From NCBI GenBank assembly GCA_016710325.1, contig JADJXK010000002.1, forward strand, positions 2,728,001-2,792,000: 64,000 bases of DNA. The letters are read 5' to 3'. A program made the position numbers and the translations under genes. How positions within the stretch are numbered: position 1 is the stretch's first letter; every line of letters begins with the position of its first letter. The notes under the pieces are model-generated. The model did not search any database. It was not told the DNA's origin and saw nothing but the letters and a program-made list of their open reading frames with translations. Shown here piece by piece: positions 1 through 8,620 of the stretch. This stretch comes from Candidatus Leptofilum proximum. GTDB lineage: Bacteria; Chloroflexota; Anaerolineae; Promineifilales; Promineifilaceae.

Positions 1-2
1 TA

Positions 3-575
3 TTTAATATTGCTCTTTATCGGCGTGTCAGTTTCCTCAACCGAGAGGATGCCTTTCAGCTAATCCGCAGACCAGTGGCGAACAAGCTTGTTATCGACGA
101 ACTAGCGGCAGATAAGATTTTCCATCTCACGAGAGGCCAAGCCTATTTCACACAATTAATTTGCTGGGCGTTGGTAAATCGCTGCAATCAGTTACGGCAA
201 AATTATGCCACGATCAATGACGTAAATGATGCAATCGAGGAAATAGTACGCACGGGTGAATCACACTTCGCCTATGTCTGGCAACAGGCCAACCGCTATG
301 AACGATTAACATTAGCTGCGCTCGCTCATACGATCCAACCTGGGAAACTATGGGCGCGTCCAGCAGAAGTGGCAGAAACATTACAAATAGGTGGTGAAAA
401 TCGTCTTGATCGCGAGCAACTTGTCTCGATATTGGAACAGTTGACACAACAAGAGATTCTAGAGTCGGCAAGTGAAGGGAGTTTACGTTACCGTTTCCAA
501 CTAGAAATCCTGAAAATGTGGCTAGTTAGTACTCATTCTATGGCTGCTTTGATTGAAAAGGAGTCAGCATCATGA
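3..575 (+). CDS. STAND/AAA ATPase, C-terminal part (5' end outside window)
   Basis: The reading frame is open from the first bases of the window, so this is the 3' part of a gene that starts upstream. The visible ~190 residues lack a P-loop. They match the helical and winged-helix region that follows the NTPase core in bacterial STAND ATPases: a segment LNREDAFQLIRRPV, then TRGQAYFTQLICW (the sensor-2-like region of this family), then an ESHFAYVW stretch and a likely winged helix. The stop overlaps the next start by 4 bp (ATGA at 572-575), and an AAGGAG-type ribosome site for the next gene lies inside this one near 558-563. The two ATPases are therefore probably translated together and may work as a pair. 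The family call rests on pattern recognition; the exact function cannot be told without the N-terminus. Confidence 0.7.
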   Translation, partial: FNIALYRRVSFLNREDAFQLIRRPVANKLVIDELAADKIFHLTRGQAYFTQLICWALVNRCNQLRQNYATINDVNDAIEEIVRTGESHFAYVWQQANRYERLTLAALAHTIQPGKLWARPAEVAETLQIGGENRLDREQLVSILEQLTQQEILESASEGSLRYRFQLEILKMWLVSTHSMAALIEKESAS

Positions 576-3004
576 TCAATCCATATGCCGTACGTGCAGT
601 CATTAGGGATAAAGGTGCTTTTTACGGCCGTTCCAACGAGTTGACTGATATCTTCACCCGCCTTAGCGCCATGCAAAGTTGCTCAATTGTTGGTCCGCGA
701 CGGATCGGCAAATCCTCGCTCTTATATCATTTAACACAAACCTATCAACAGCATCTACCAGATGCGCAGAATTACATCTTTGCCTATATTGATTTGCAGG
801 AGTTGTCTGGCCTAGGAGCTGATGATTTTTTTGACACAGCCGTTTTTGAACTTCATCAAGCATCCGAGCACCCAGAGTTTCTCGATATGGATCTAAACCG
901 CTATGGAAACATGCGGGAGTTCCGTCGTCTTTTGATAAGGCTACGCAGTACTGGCCTGAAATTGGTATTGTGCCTTGATGAGTTCGAAATGCTTAGTAAG
1001 AATGAAAATTTCAGTGTCGATTTTTTCACCTACTTACGTGGGCTTTGCAGCAACTATGACCTCGCACTCATCACCTCATCTCGAACCAGTTTATACGAAT
1101 TGTGCCACAAAGGTGGTTTACAAACCTCTCAATTTTGGAATATCTTCGTAGAGCTCGGCCTGGGACTGATGTCGGATAAAGAGGCATTGACACTTATTAC
1201 CGAACCTTTTAAGCAGACCGGAAGGGAACTACATCATGAGGAAATAAGCTTCATCGAGGAATGGGCAGGTCGGCATCCGTTCTTCATCCAAACCTGCTGC
1301 TATCATCTTTTTACTACACCTGTAGCGGAACTTCTTCCACGATTTATGAGTGAAGCAGAGCCACATTTTTTATACTCATATAATCAACTAACCGGGGAAG
1401 AGCAATCTATCATTTTTAAACTGGCAAATGGCCAGCCTTTCTTTCTTTCTAATACCGAATTTACTTCACTCGAGAAACAGGCAATCATTATCGGTTCTGC
1501 ATTTGACCCCAAATTGGCTTCGAAAGGTTGGGAACGCTTTTTACTGCAGCAATCGTCTCTCTCGTCTTCAGAATCTCGTAAGATGGCGGCACTATCTGAG
1601 CCAGAGTTAGTCAACTTGTCGCACCTGCGCGATTTAATTGTAAAGCACTTCGATGAAAATGAAGTTATGGATCTTTGTTTCGATCTACGCATCGAGTTTG
1701 AAGAACTTGTCGGTAACGAAAAACGCGGCAAGACACGAAGTCTCATCAATAAATTAGAACGCGAAGGTCGCCTTAATGAACTCATTGACCATTGCGCCAA
1801 GCTTCGTCCTCGTGTCAACTGGATCAAAACACCGACTCAAAAAAATCAGACGGCACCCACGAGCTTGACCGATTTGCAGTCGGGAGCTGTATACCCAGAC
1901 TATGAGAATTTCAGTATAAAACTAGAGCAACTTAATAACGACAGTTATAGGGTGCTCGTTTTAGAAAGTCCGGCTGGCCAAGATAGCGCGCTTTGCAAGC
2001 TTCCCTTCAACATGAATCTACTAGGAAGAATGATGTTGGACGTGGGGCAGATGGTTACGCGCGGACAGGCAAGCAGGGGTATTGAAGCAATACCGCCCAC
2101 AGAGCTAGGAGCTATCCTATTTGATACTATCTTTTCTGGTCCGGTAGGTCAACTATTTTTTGAAAGCTGGGGAGAGGTCAATAATAAAGGTCAGGGCTTG
2201 CGAATCAAGCTCCATATCGATCCTATTGCGTCCCCTCAATTAGCTGCCCTTCCCTGGGAGTATCTTTGCAACAACCGCCGTCGCCGATACTTTAGCCTGA
2301 ATCGACGTACACCAATTGTCCGCTATCTGGATGTGCCCGCACCAACGTCAAAACCTCTTATATCGCTACCTTTGCGAATTTTAGTCGCTATTGCTGCACC
2401 GGAAGGATGGCCCGAACTAGACTTAGGCAAGGAAAGGATGGCGATTGAACAAGCGTGGGGAAGTCAGCCTAATGTAGTAGTGCATTTCGTTACCCCAGCT
2501 ACTCCAGTTGCGCTCCATCAGCTGTTACATCAATGGGAACCTCATGTCTTGCATTTTATGGGACATGGCCACTTCGATTCACAAAGTGGCGTTGGTACCG
2601 TTTTGTTTGAAAATGAAAATGGCGGATCGCAGGCTTTGACAGGTGAACAACTTGGTAATTTGTTAGCCAATTCACCCACGGTTCGCTTAGCGTTTCTAAA
2701 TGCTTGTGAAACGGCCGTGCAATCACGCCAGGGTTCACTCGACCCATTCAGCGGTGTTGCAAATTCGCTCGTGATGGCGGGCTTGCCTGCTGTGATAGCG
2801 ATGCAATTTCCAATTTCTGATATTGCCGCCAACATATTTGCCAAAGAGTTGTATAGTCAATTGACTAACGGTGAACCAATTGAGCGAGCAGTCTCCTTTG
2901 GAAGAGAAGCGATTCATCTGTCTCTTGCAGATAGCAAAGAGTGGGGAACACCAGCATTGTTTATGCGGGTAGACAACGGTCACCTTTTTGAATTCCAAAA
3001 TTGA
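572..3004 (+). CDS. ATPase-EAD7-CHAT protease (STAND conflict effector)
   Basis: A 810-residue three-part protein. Residues ~15-330 are a STAND/AAA ATPase, with Walker A GPRRIGKSS at 41-49 and Walker B LVLCLDEFE around 131-139. Residues ~350-417 form an effector-associated domain of the EAD7 type (HF...E...LCF.L, then G.EK and a closing RP.VNW). Two other large proteins in this window (8621-11575 and 31637-37129) carry the same domain. Residues ~445-810 are a CHAT caspase-like protease, with the His in MGHG (His665) and the Cys in NACET (Cys712) both intact. Known for the family: EAD7 is a death-like adaptor in NTP-regulated conflict systems, and CHAT proteases cleave host or partner proteins on activation. 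Inferred here: an ATPase-gated suicide or immunity protease, co-translated with the upstream ATPase. No signal peptide, so cytosolic. Confidence 0.88.
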   Translation: MINPYAVRAVIRDKGAFYGRSNELTDIFTRLSAMQSCSIVGPRRIGKSSLLYHLTQTYQQHLPDAQNYIFAYIDLQELSGLGADDFFDTAVFELHQASEHPEFLDMDLNRYGNMREFRRLLIRLRSTGLKLVLCLDEFEMLSKNENFSVDFFTYLRGLCSNYDLALITSSRTSLYELCHKGGLQTSQFWNIFVELGLGLMSDKEALTLITEPFKQTGRELHHEEISFIEEWAGRHPFFIQTCCYHLFTTPVAELLPRFMSEAEPHFLYSYNQLTGEEQSIIFKLANGQPFFLSNTEFTSLEKQAIIIGSAFDPKLASKGWERFLLQQSSLSSSESRKMAALSEPELVNLSHLRDLIVKHFDENEVMDLCFDLRIEFEELVGNEKRGKTRSLINKLEREGRLNELIDHCAKLRPRVNWIKTPTQKNQTAPTSLTDLQSGAVYPDYENFSIKLEQLNNDSYRVLVLESPAGQDSALCKLPFNMNLLGRMMLDVGQMVTRGQASRGIEAIPPTELGAILFDTIFSGPVGQLFFESWGEVNNKGQGLRIKLHIDPIASPQLAALPWEYLCNNRRRRYFSLNRRTPIVRYLDVPAPTSKPLISLPLRILVAIAAPEGWPELDLGKERMAIEQAWGSQPNVVVHFVTPATPVALHQLLHQWEPHVLHFMGHGHFDSQSGVGTVLFENENGGSQALTGEQLGNLLANSPTVRLAFLNACETAVQSRQGSLDPFSGVANSLVMAGLPAVIAMQFPISDIAANIFAKELYSQLTNGEPIERAVSFGREAIHLSLADSKEWGTPALFMRVDNGHLFEFQN

Positions 3005-3100
3005 TTTTGATATCTCGAATCCCATTAGCAAGCATTGTAGTGATTTTGATTCTTTTGGATCATGACCTGCGCGCGCTGTTGGAGAGTATGTGTCTCACTC

Positions 3101-3332
3101 TGAGAGACACGTTGCCAAAGGTTGTTTTTGTGTGGCTGCTCCAAAATAATCATTAACGAACTTTCATACAAAAGGGTGCCTCTGGTGCAGCACTACCATT
3201 GTTCTTTGAATGGGTGCGATATTCTGCCACAACTAGTAGGCTAAGTTTGACGGTCACCTTAAATTTCTTCCGATCCAATTTTGCGTTGAGTCTGAGTTAT
3301 TTGCCTTTCCACTAAAGTGGATTCACGTCACA
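3101..3332 (+). repeat. att-like repeat, copy A (left arm short)
   Basis: First of six same-orientation copies of a dispersed repeat. The core TGTGGCTGCT followed by CCAAAATAATCAT lies at 3131-3153. The right arm (CATTAACGAACTTTCATAC onward, 3151-3332) aligns closely with the arm of copy D, including the stretch with CACTACCATTGTTC, and ends in TCACGTCAC, the terminal inverted-repeat end seen in copies C and D. The left arm is recognisable only back to about 3101 (GAGACACGTTGCCAAAG); the outer left terminal repeat is missing. It sits directly after the ATPase/CHAT module. Confidence 0.8.
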
Positions 3333-3395
3333 TTTTCTCCGGTCCAGTTGTATGTTGAATCTAAGTTATTCTCATGTCCATCTTCCGGCTGTTCA
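3333..3395 (+). repeat. second, partial copy of the att-like right arm
   Basis: Immediately after copy A, the last ~60 bp of the right arm is repeated in diverged form (TCTCCGGTCCAGTTG, then GAATCTAAGTTATTCTCATG, then TCCATCTTCCGG). This suggests that a second element end was abutted here, or a local duplication. A further weak terminal-repeat match (CCACTTTTACTGTCTCACGTC) follows at 3541-3561. Confidence 0.55.
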
Positions 3396-3979
3396 CCAAC
3401 TTTGGTGCAAAAGATTTTGCCGAGCAAGCATCGCGGACCGACTATAGCTCCTAAAACGTATAACATGCAGTGTGCAAGTCTCGATTTGTTGAGGAATAGG
3501 ATACTTTATTCAACAACCTTGCACCAAAGATGACGAAGAGCCACTTTTACTGTCTCACGTCAGGGTTCTTTATGCACTCTCGTGATCACGCATAGAAATT
3601 GATAGCACCCCGACTCCCCGACCGGATTCAAATTGTCAAAAGGCTCTGAAAGTTTTATACTGCTTTTGCGCGTTTAATTTACTCTGGCAGGTCTATCATG
3701 CGACTGTGCCGCATAAACCTTAAAAATCAAGCTTAGCCCGCAGATGTGCAGATATGTGTTGAGATTTACAAGTTTATCATGATCCTGTGTAGACTGACAT
3801 AAAACTGGGTGGCTTATATAAAGATTTATTTTACGAACATGAAGAGCATTGGTAGTTTATGCCAGTTCTACAAACCAAAACGCCACCCTTATTAAAGCTT
3901 AAAGCTGACGTACTAAAGAAAACGAGCGCGCAGCTTAAGCAGCTGAACGGCGGATGCTAAAGCAGAAAATGCGGAACAT
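3396..3979. other. gene-free AT-rich spacer
   Basis: No convincing gene in either strand. The short open frame at 3348-3533 runs through repeat sequence and has no ribosome site. The spacer probably holds the promoter of the lipoprotein operon that begins at 3980, but I cannot assign -35 and -10 boxes with confidence. Related strings GGGTGGC (3807-3813) and GCCACCC (3882-3888) face each other across ~70 bp and may form a weak stem. Confidence 0.4.
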
Positions 3980-4621
3980 ATGAATATCAAACAAATCAAG
4001 CGGATTAGTTTGTTGCTATCAATGGTGAACTTACTTGTATTTATTGTAAGCGCATGTACAGAGCGTCTACCCCGTGACCCTTCTCTTCCAACTTATATGA
4101 TCATTGCTGACTTTTCAAAAGGTTTTGACTTCTTGACGAGTGCTGCAAGTAAATATGGAGTTTTTCCTCAGACTCAATCAACTCAACTGGATGAAAGAAG
4201 TTATATTGAAGATTTTCACCTGGAATCAGATCCTGAACAGGGGCTTTCATTAAGCTATCATTTGGCGGGAGCTTCTATGGCTCACACCTCAACTGGGCTA
4301 TGGATTGAACTAGATCCTGAATTACCAACGAATGATTGGTCCGCTGTTGCCTTTGAGCTCAAGGCTGTAGGTGGCTTCATTCATAGAGTTGTTATACAAA
4401 TGGAATTGAGTAATCAATACCTTGTTGAGGAATATTGCACAGTAACTTCTCAAACTTGGACCCTTTGCACTGCGTCTATTGTTTCATCCTCACCTCTCTC
4501 CACACAAATCAAAGAACTTAAAGTTGTTTTTATATACAAAGATACCTTCCCAAATTCAGGCAGTGTATTAGTCCGTCGCGCATATGTTCTTGAATCTGCG
4601 CTTACTACCCCTTCAGAATAG
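3980..4621 (+). CDS. predicted lipoprotein, beta-sandwich (CBM-like) domain
   Basis: 213 residues with a classic lipoprotein signal: positively charged start (MNIKQIKRI), hydrophobic stretch, and lipobox IVSAC with Cys26. After processing it should be anchored to the outer face of the membrane. The mature part has alternating beta-strand patterns (DFSKGFDFLTS, then GLWIELDPELPTNDWSAVAFEL, then a late AYVLE strand) reminiscent of galactose-binding or CBM11/CIA30-like jelly-roll domains; this resemblance is weak and no ligand can be named. It is the first gene of a five-gene same-strand cassette with small gaps (8-61 bp) ending in a SIR2-caspase fusion, which suggests a surface-sensing role. 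Low GC compared with the chromosomal half. No strong ribosome site is visible before the ATG. Confidence 0.65.
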   Translation: MNIKQIKRISLLLSMVNLLVFIVSACTERLPRDPSLPTYMIIADFSKGFDFLTSAASKYGVFPQTQSTQLDERSYIEDFHLESDPEQGLSLSYHLAGASMAHTSTGLWIELDPELPTNDWSAVAFELKAVGGFIHRVVIQMELSNQYLVEEYCTVTSQTWTLCTASIVSSSPLSTQIKELKVVFIYKDTFPNSGSVLVRRAYVLESALTTPSE

Positions 4622-4629
4622 GAAAATTT

Positions 4630-5073
4630 ATGAATTCAGATGAATTGAAAAATATAGCAACCGTAGTTACTGCGATAACCGCCCTGCTAGCCGCAATACT
4701 CGCTTTATTCCAGAAGCTGGGTGAATTCTGGAATAAAATTCTATTCCCAGCACTCAAGTTCATTGGCTTTGGGGCTACGCTAATAGTTCCTAATGGGACA
4801 ATAGTATGGTTTTTTTTCGATCAAACAGCCAGAGTTTCTACTCGATTAACTGAACAACCTGTAATTATTGCATTGGTGGTTCAGCTGACTGTATCTGTAT
4901 CTGTATATGCTTTGTTTTGGGGGTTGTGGATCTTACCTAGGGTAATATTCTTAACAAAGCATCATGAGTTAGCGAAGTCGGAAGAAACCGAAGAAGATAA
5001 AGTTGAAAACCCCATCACAGAATCAGCAAATGTTCAGCAGCTTGATACTGAAGATGAGCAATCTAAGTGTTGA
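4630..5073 (+). CDS. small membrane protein, unknown function
   Basis: 147 residues, starting 8 bp after the preceding stop. Three hydrophobic segments are visible at about 9-27 (NIATVVTAITALLAAILAL), 42-63 (FIGFGATLIVPNGTIVWFFF) and 78-105 (VIIALVVQLTVSVSVYALFW). They are followed by a charged, Glu-rich ~40-residue tail (SEETEEDKVE) that would be cytosolic or periplasmic depending on topology. No family is recognised. Its place between two lipoproteins in an operon ending in a caspase-like protease makes a transmembrane coupling component plausible, but that is inference from context only. Confidence 0.6.
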   Translation: MNSDELKNIATVVTAITALLAAILALFQKLGEFWNKILFPALKFIGFGATLIVPNGTIVWFFFDQTARVSTRLTEQPVIIALVVQLTVSVSVYALFWGLWILPRVIFLTKHHELAKSEETEEDKVENPITESANVQQLDTEDEQSKC

Positions 5074-5094
5074 AAATTGGTAAGGGAGGCAAAG

Positions 5095-5553
5095 GTGAAA
5101 ATTATAAAAAATTTGGCAATTATTGTGACTTTATTGATCGGTCTTTCCGTTTCTTGTGTTCCAAAACCAATGGTTAATCGGTTAGATAATTTTGATGTTG
5201 AATCACCTCGTGAAGAAGAAATTATTCCCCTTGAAACTCCTATCGGAAGTTCAGGATCGTACACTCTCCTCGAAGGGCAAAAGGAAGAAGACATTCATAT
5301 TTGGATTATTCTAAAAGACGACTTTGGAAATCATTATCTCCAAAACCCTCCAATTAATTTATCAGGAGAAAAATGGGAGGCATCGAACGTTAGGGTAAAA
5401 GATGGCGGTATCACAAAAATGTTGTTCGTACAGGTTACGAACTCAGGACATAGAGCGTTTCAAAAAATGGTTAGTGATGGTAACTTCGAAGCATTCCGGG
5501 AATTGCCGGAAGGTAGTGAAACTCTTACATTTTTAACCATAAAAACAGAATAA
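5095..5553 (+). CDS. predicted lipoprotein, unknown function
   Basis: 152 residues from a GTG at 5095. I prefer this start to the upstream TTG at 5077 because AAGGGAGG lies at 5082-5089 just before it, and because it gives a clean signal peptide (MKIIKNLAIIVTLLIGLSV) followed by lipobox SVSC. The mature protein is acidic and beta-rich, with a GSSGSYTLLEGQKE stretch, then an IHIWIILKDDFGNHY strand and a central INLSGEKWEASNVRV stretch. No family is recognised. It is the third gene of the five-gene cassette, with a 21-bp gap from the membrane protein, and is probably exported with the two other lipoproteins of the set. Confidence 0.6.
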   Translation: MKIIKNLAIIVTLLIGLSVSCVPKPMVNRLDNFDVESPREEEIIPLETPIGSSGSYTLLEGQKEEDIHIWIILKDDFGNHYLQNPPINLSGEKWEASNVRVKDGGITKMLFVQVTNSGHRAFQKMVSDGNFEAFRELPEGSETLTFLTIKTE

Positions 5554-5606
5554 GTTCTTGAATTTTTAATTGAAGCCAAGAGAGTGATACGACCTGGAGA
5601 AAAATA

Positions 5607-6656
5607 ATGCGCAATCGATTTTCTGCACTACTAATATTTGCTCTCGGTATAACATCTTGTACACCTGTTATTGGTAACCAAAACCCAATACCAATAGACA
5701 CTAAGAGCGTAACACCCCTTGAAGACAACAAAATTGTATTAGTGTCTAATAAAGAAGGCAATTACAACATATACATCATGAATGGGGATGGTAGCAATTC
5801 ATTGAACTTAACACGCGATTTATTGAGTAGTGGAGAGCCAAGTTTCTCACCAGATGGCAACCGAATAGCCTTTTCTTCGATAAATCAAGGGGTGAGTCAA
5901 ATTTACATAATGAATAGTAATGGATCAGAGATAAATCCAATAACTGATAGATCACTAAAGGGTGCTTGTTGTCCCACATGGTCACATAATGGAGATAATA
6001 TCGCTTTCTCAGCCAATGGAGAAAATGACAAATCTGATATTTATGCAATCTCCCTTGACAGCTATCTTATAACAAACATAACCAATACCCCTGAAGCGGA
6101 ATTTTCCATCTCATGGTCACCAAATGACAACAAAATTGCTTACACGCGGCAAGAGATTGACGGTCAGTCCCAAGTTTTTATTATCGACTCCAATGGTTCT
6201 AATCCACACCAGCTAGTAGACAATTTCCAAAACACAATTTTTCCAGTTTGGTCACCTGATGGGGACAATATTGCTCTTGAAGCTGAGGCAAATGGTACTT
6301 CCGAAATAGTGATAGTAAATATAAATGACGGCAGTATAAAACAACTGACTAAAGGATTTGAAGATTCTTTTGCACCTACATGGTCTCCTGATGGTCGTTT
6401 GATCGCCTTTCAAGGAAGGGTTGATGGAAAAGATGACATTTACCTTGTTGAAGCTGATGGTTCTGATTTTTGGCTCCTGACAAATAATCAGTCTTTAAAT
6501 TACACTCCAACATGGTCTCCTGATGGTAATTATATTGCCTATTTGTCTTTAGAAGATGGGTTCAGTTTTGACGTTTATGTAATGAAAGTTGATGGTTCAA
6601 TTCCTCTACTTATTGCCAGAGATACCTCGTCTACATTACCATCCTGGCAGCCTTAG
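5607..6656 (+). CDS. TolB/PD40-type beta-propeller lipoprotein
   Basis: 349 residues. The signal peptide MRNRFSALLIFALGITSC ends in a lipobox with Cys18. The rest is a six-bladed PD40 (WD40-like TolB) propeller: the repeat signature [TS]WSPDGxxIAF recurs (PSFSPDGNRIAF, PTWSHNGDNIAF, SISWSPNDNKIAY, PVWSPDGDNIAL, PTWSPDGRLIAF, PTWSPDGNYIAY), each paired with an IYIMNxDGSN-type strand. Such propellers bind proteins or peptides on the cell surface or in the envelope; the enzyme-like members of the family carry extra domains that are absent here. As the fourth gene of the cassette it precedes the SIR2-caspase gene by 61 bp. My reading is an envelope-anchored interaction or sensor module, not a Tol-system component, since no tol or pal genes are near. 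Confidence 0.8.
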   Translation: MRNRFSALLIFALGITSCTPVIGNQNPIPIDTKSVTPLEDNKIVLVSNKEGNYNIYIMNGDGSNSLNLTRDLLSSGEPSFSPDGNRIAFSSINQGVSQIYIMNSNGSEINPITDRSLKGACCPTWSHNGDNIAFSANGENDKSDIYAISLDSYLITNITNTPEAEFSISWSPNDNKIAYTRQEIDGQSQVFIIDSNGSNPHQLVDNFQNTIFPVWSPDGDNIALEAEANGTSEIVIVNINDGSIKQLTKGFEDSFAPTWSPDGRLIAFQGRVDGKDDIYLVEADGSDFWLLTNNQSLNYTPTWSPDGNYIAYLSLEDGFSFDVYVMKVDGSIPLLIARDTSSTLPSWQP

Positions 6657-6717
6657 GTATGGTTAAAGCCACACTGAAGGCTTCCGCCTGAAAAAGAAGT
6701 TTAAAATGGAGAAAGGC

Positions 6718-8298
6718 ATGAATATACCAGGTGAGCTTGTTGAACAGTTAAAATCAGGAAATGTAGTGTTGTTCATTGGCCCTTCCATCTCTTCGCAAGC
6801 CGGGGTAGCTAACCTTCACAGTGTTGCACAAAAAGTGATTTCACTAATTGAAAACTGCCCGAGCCTATTATCTGATCGCGAGGCTCTAGAATACTATGAA
6901 ATGCTGTACGGGCGCCATGCATTAATCCATCTATTTCGGGATGAAATGACATCTTCTCTTGCCCGCCCAACGCCGGCACATCATGCGTTAGCACGATTAC
7001 CAGTCAATCAGATTTATACAACTAATTATGATGATTTGTTGGAACAAACATTGGCAAAATCAAATAGACAATTCTCTCAAATTGTTCGGAGTCAAGATGT
7101 CAACTTTTGGAATGTAAACAAAGTCCAGTTAATCAAGTTGTTCGGAGACTTCTCTCAACCAGAAACTCTTACGGTCACATTAACTGATATTCAAGCTGCT
7201 TTTCTCAGGCGGACAAGCATTACAAACCTGTTGAGCGTTATGTTTCAGATTCAAACCTTTTTATTTTTGGGATACCGTCCAGATGATCCAGATTTTCACC
7301 AACTTCAACAATTTCTACTTCAAGTGCGCAGTGATTCTCATTACGCTAAAACAGTGTTCAGTGTAATGTTTGACGTTAACCAATTCGTAGTTAAACAACT
7401 GAAACAACATGGAATAGAAGTTATAAATTTTGAAGTTCATCGAGGACCTAATCAGCCATCGTTGAGAATTCTCCAAGAACAAAACAGGTTGCTCACCGAA
7501 TGGTTAGATACTTTGTATCGTCATATGAGACAACCTATAAGACGAAATGGCCATACGTGGGCAGTATTTGTTGGGGTTAATAAATACGAGGACGAAATTA
7601 ATTATGGTGAACTACGTGTATGTGCTAACGATGCGAAGGATATTCTCGAAGCTTTAAAAAAGGGAGGGTTCGACGAAGATCGGACCCGATTGTTGACTGA
7701 GGATTTCGGCGAATCACCGACACGAGATAATGTGTTAGTTGCTTTAAAGGCAATTGCCGATGCTACAGAACCCGATGACTTGCTTCTTTTTTACTACAGT
7801 GGCCATGGAGATATTTTTAAAGGTGAAAGCTTCTTAGTGGCACGAAATGGCCGACATTTGATACTGAGAGATACTGCAATTTCCGTCACACGCATAAAAG
7901 AAATCATGCAAGAAGCATCAGCCAGAGCCAAGGTGGTGGTTTTGGATGCTTGTCATTCTGGTGCAAACATCGGCAATAAAAGTTCAAGACGTATGTCCAA
8001 CGAGTTCATTGAGCACGTTTTCGAGCACGCTGAAGGTTTGGCAATATTGGCTTCTTGTCAGCAAGGCCAATTGAGTTATGAATGGCCAAAACAAAATAGA
8101 AGCGTCTTCACAAAATACCTCCTAGATGCTTTGAAGGGTGAAGCTGATATAGACGATAAGGGTGCAGTTACTGTGCAGGATGCACATAGATTTGTTGTAA
8201 ACAAAGTCAGAATTTGGGCGGCCCAAAGAAACGTCAGTCAGACGCCTACGCTTCAGTATTCTGTATCTGGTGATATTATATTGTCAATTAACAATTAA
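6718..8298 (+). CDS. SIR2-like / caspase (C14) fusion, SIR2 site degenerate
   Basis: 526 residues from the ATG at 6718. I prefer it to the ATG at 6706 because GGAGAAAGG sits just upstream and the protein then starts MNIPGEL, as is usual for SIR2_2 proteins. Residues ~5-240 are a SIR2-like fold (NVVLFIGPSISSQAG; IYTTNYDDLLE; FLFLGYRPDDPDF). The usual catalytic LHGD reads LFGD here (Phe142), so NAD hydrolysis is doubtful. Residues ~280-520 are a caspase-like peptidase with both catalytic motifs intact: YYSGHG (His363) and LDACHSG (Cys412). No signal peptide. Known: SIR2 and caspase modules are effector or sensor parts of bacterial immunity. Inferred: a cytosolic protease gated by a non-enzymatic SIR2 domain and coupled to the four upstream envelope proteins in the same operon. 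Confidence 0.88.
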   Translation: MNIPGELVEQLKSGNVVLFIGPSISSQAGVANLHSVAQKVISLIENCPSLLSDREALEYYEMLYGRHALIHLFRDEMTSSLARPTPAHHALARLPVNQIYTTNYDDLLEQTLAKSNRQFSQIVRSQDVNFWNVNKVQLIKLFGDFSQPETLTVTLTDIQAAFLRRTSITNLLSVMFQIQTFLFLGYRPDDPDFHQLQQFLLQVRSDSHYAKTVFSVMFDVNQFVVKQLKQHGIEVINFEVHRGPNQPSLRILQEQNRLLTEWLDTLYRHMRQPIRRNGHTWAVFVGVNKYEDEINYGELRVCANDAKDILEALKKGGFDEDRTRLLTEDFGESPTRDNVLVALKAIADATEPDDLLLFYYSGHGDIFKGESFLVARNGRHLILRDTAISVTRIKEIMQEASARAKVVVLDACHSGANIGNKSSRRMSNEFIEHVFEHAEGLAILASCQQGQLSYEWPKQNRSVFTKYLLDALKGEADIDDKGAVTVQDAHRFVVNKVRIWAAQRNVSQTPTLQYSVSGDIILSINN

Positions 8299-8303
8299 GC
8301 CCC

Positions 8304-8612
8304 TGACGTGAGATCGAAAAAGTGGGTACGAGAATAACTCAGACGAATACAACAGAATCCGAAGAAACCATATCAACAATAAGACACGATTTTCACCTAA
8401 ATTAAAACTTGTGTAATTCGGGCCAATTGTTAATGATTTACTTTCCAGCAAAATGAGACATAGTGTTAAAGCAATTTTTGTGTAGCTGCTGCAAAATAAT
8501 CATTAATGAGTTTTCATACAAAAGGCCGTGTCAAATATGACACTGTTATTACTTTAAAAAGCCACGAGATTTCCTAACATAGACACTGGATCGATTTTTA
8601 GGGGCACGTCAA
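8304..8612 (+). repeat. att-like repeat, copy B
   Basis: Begins six bases after the SIR2-caspase stop. The outer left end TGACGTGAGATCG...AAAGTGGGTAC (8304 on) matches the terminal inverted repeats of copies C and D. The left arm is well kept (AACTCAGACGAATACAAC, then a TTTTCACCTAAATT stretch). The core TGTAGCTGCT-GCAAAATAATCAT is at 8481-8503, followed by CATACAAAAGG. The right arm beyond ~8530 is diverged or replaced, with only a GGCACGTCAA remnant of the right end at 8603-8612. Same orientation as the other copies. Confidence 0.8.
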
Positions 8613-8620
8613 CACCTTCA

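Noticed and set aside
3348..3533. 61-codon frame after copy A
   Set aside because: Runs through repeat arm sequence, no ribosome site, Cys/Ser-rich nonsense composition.
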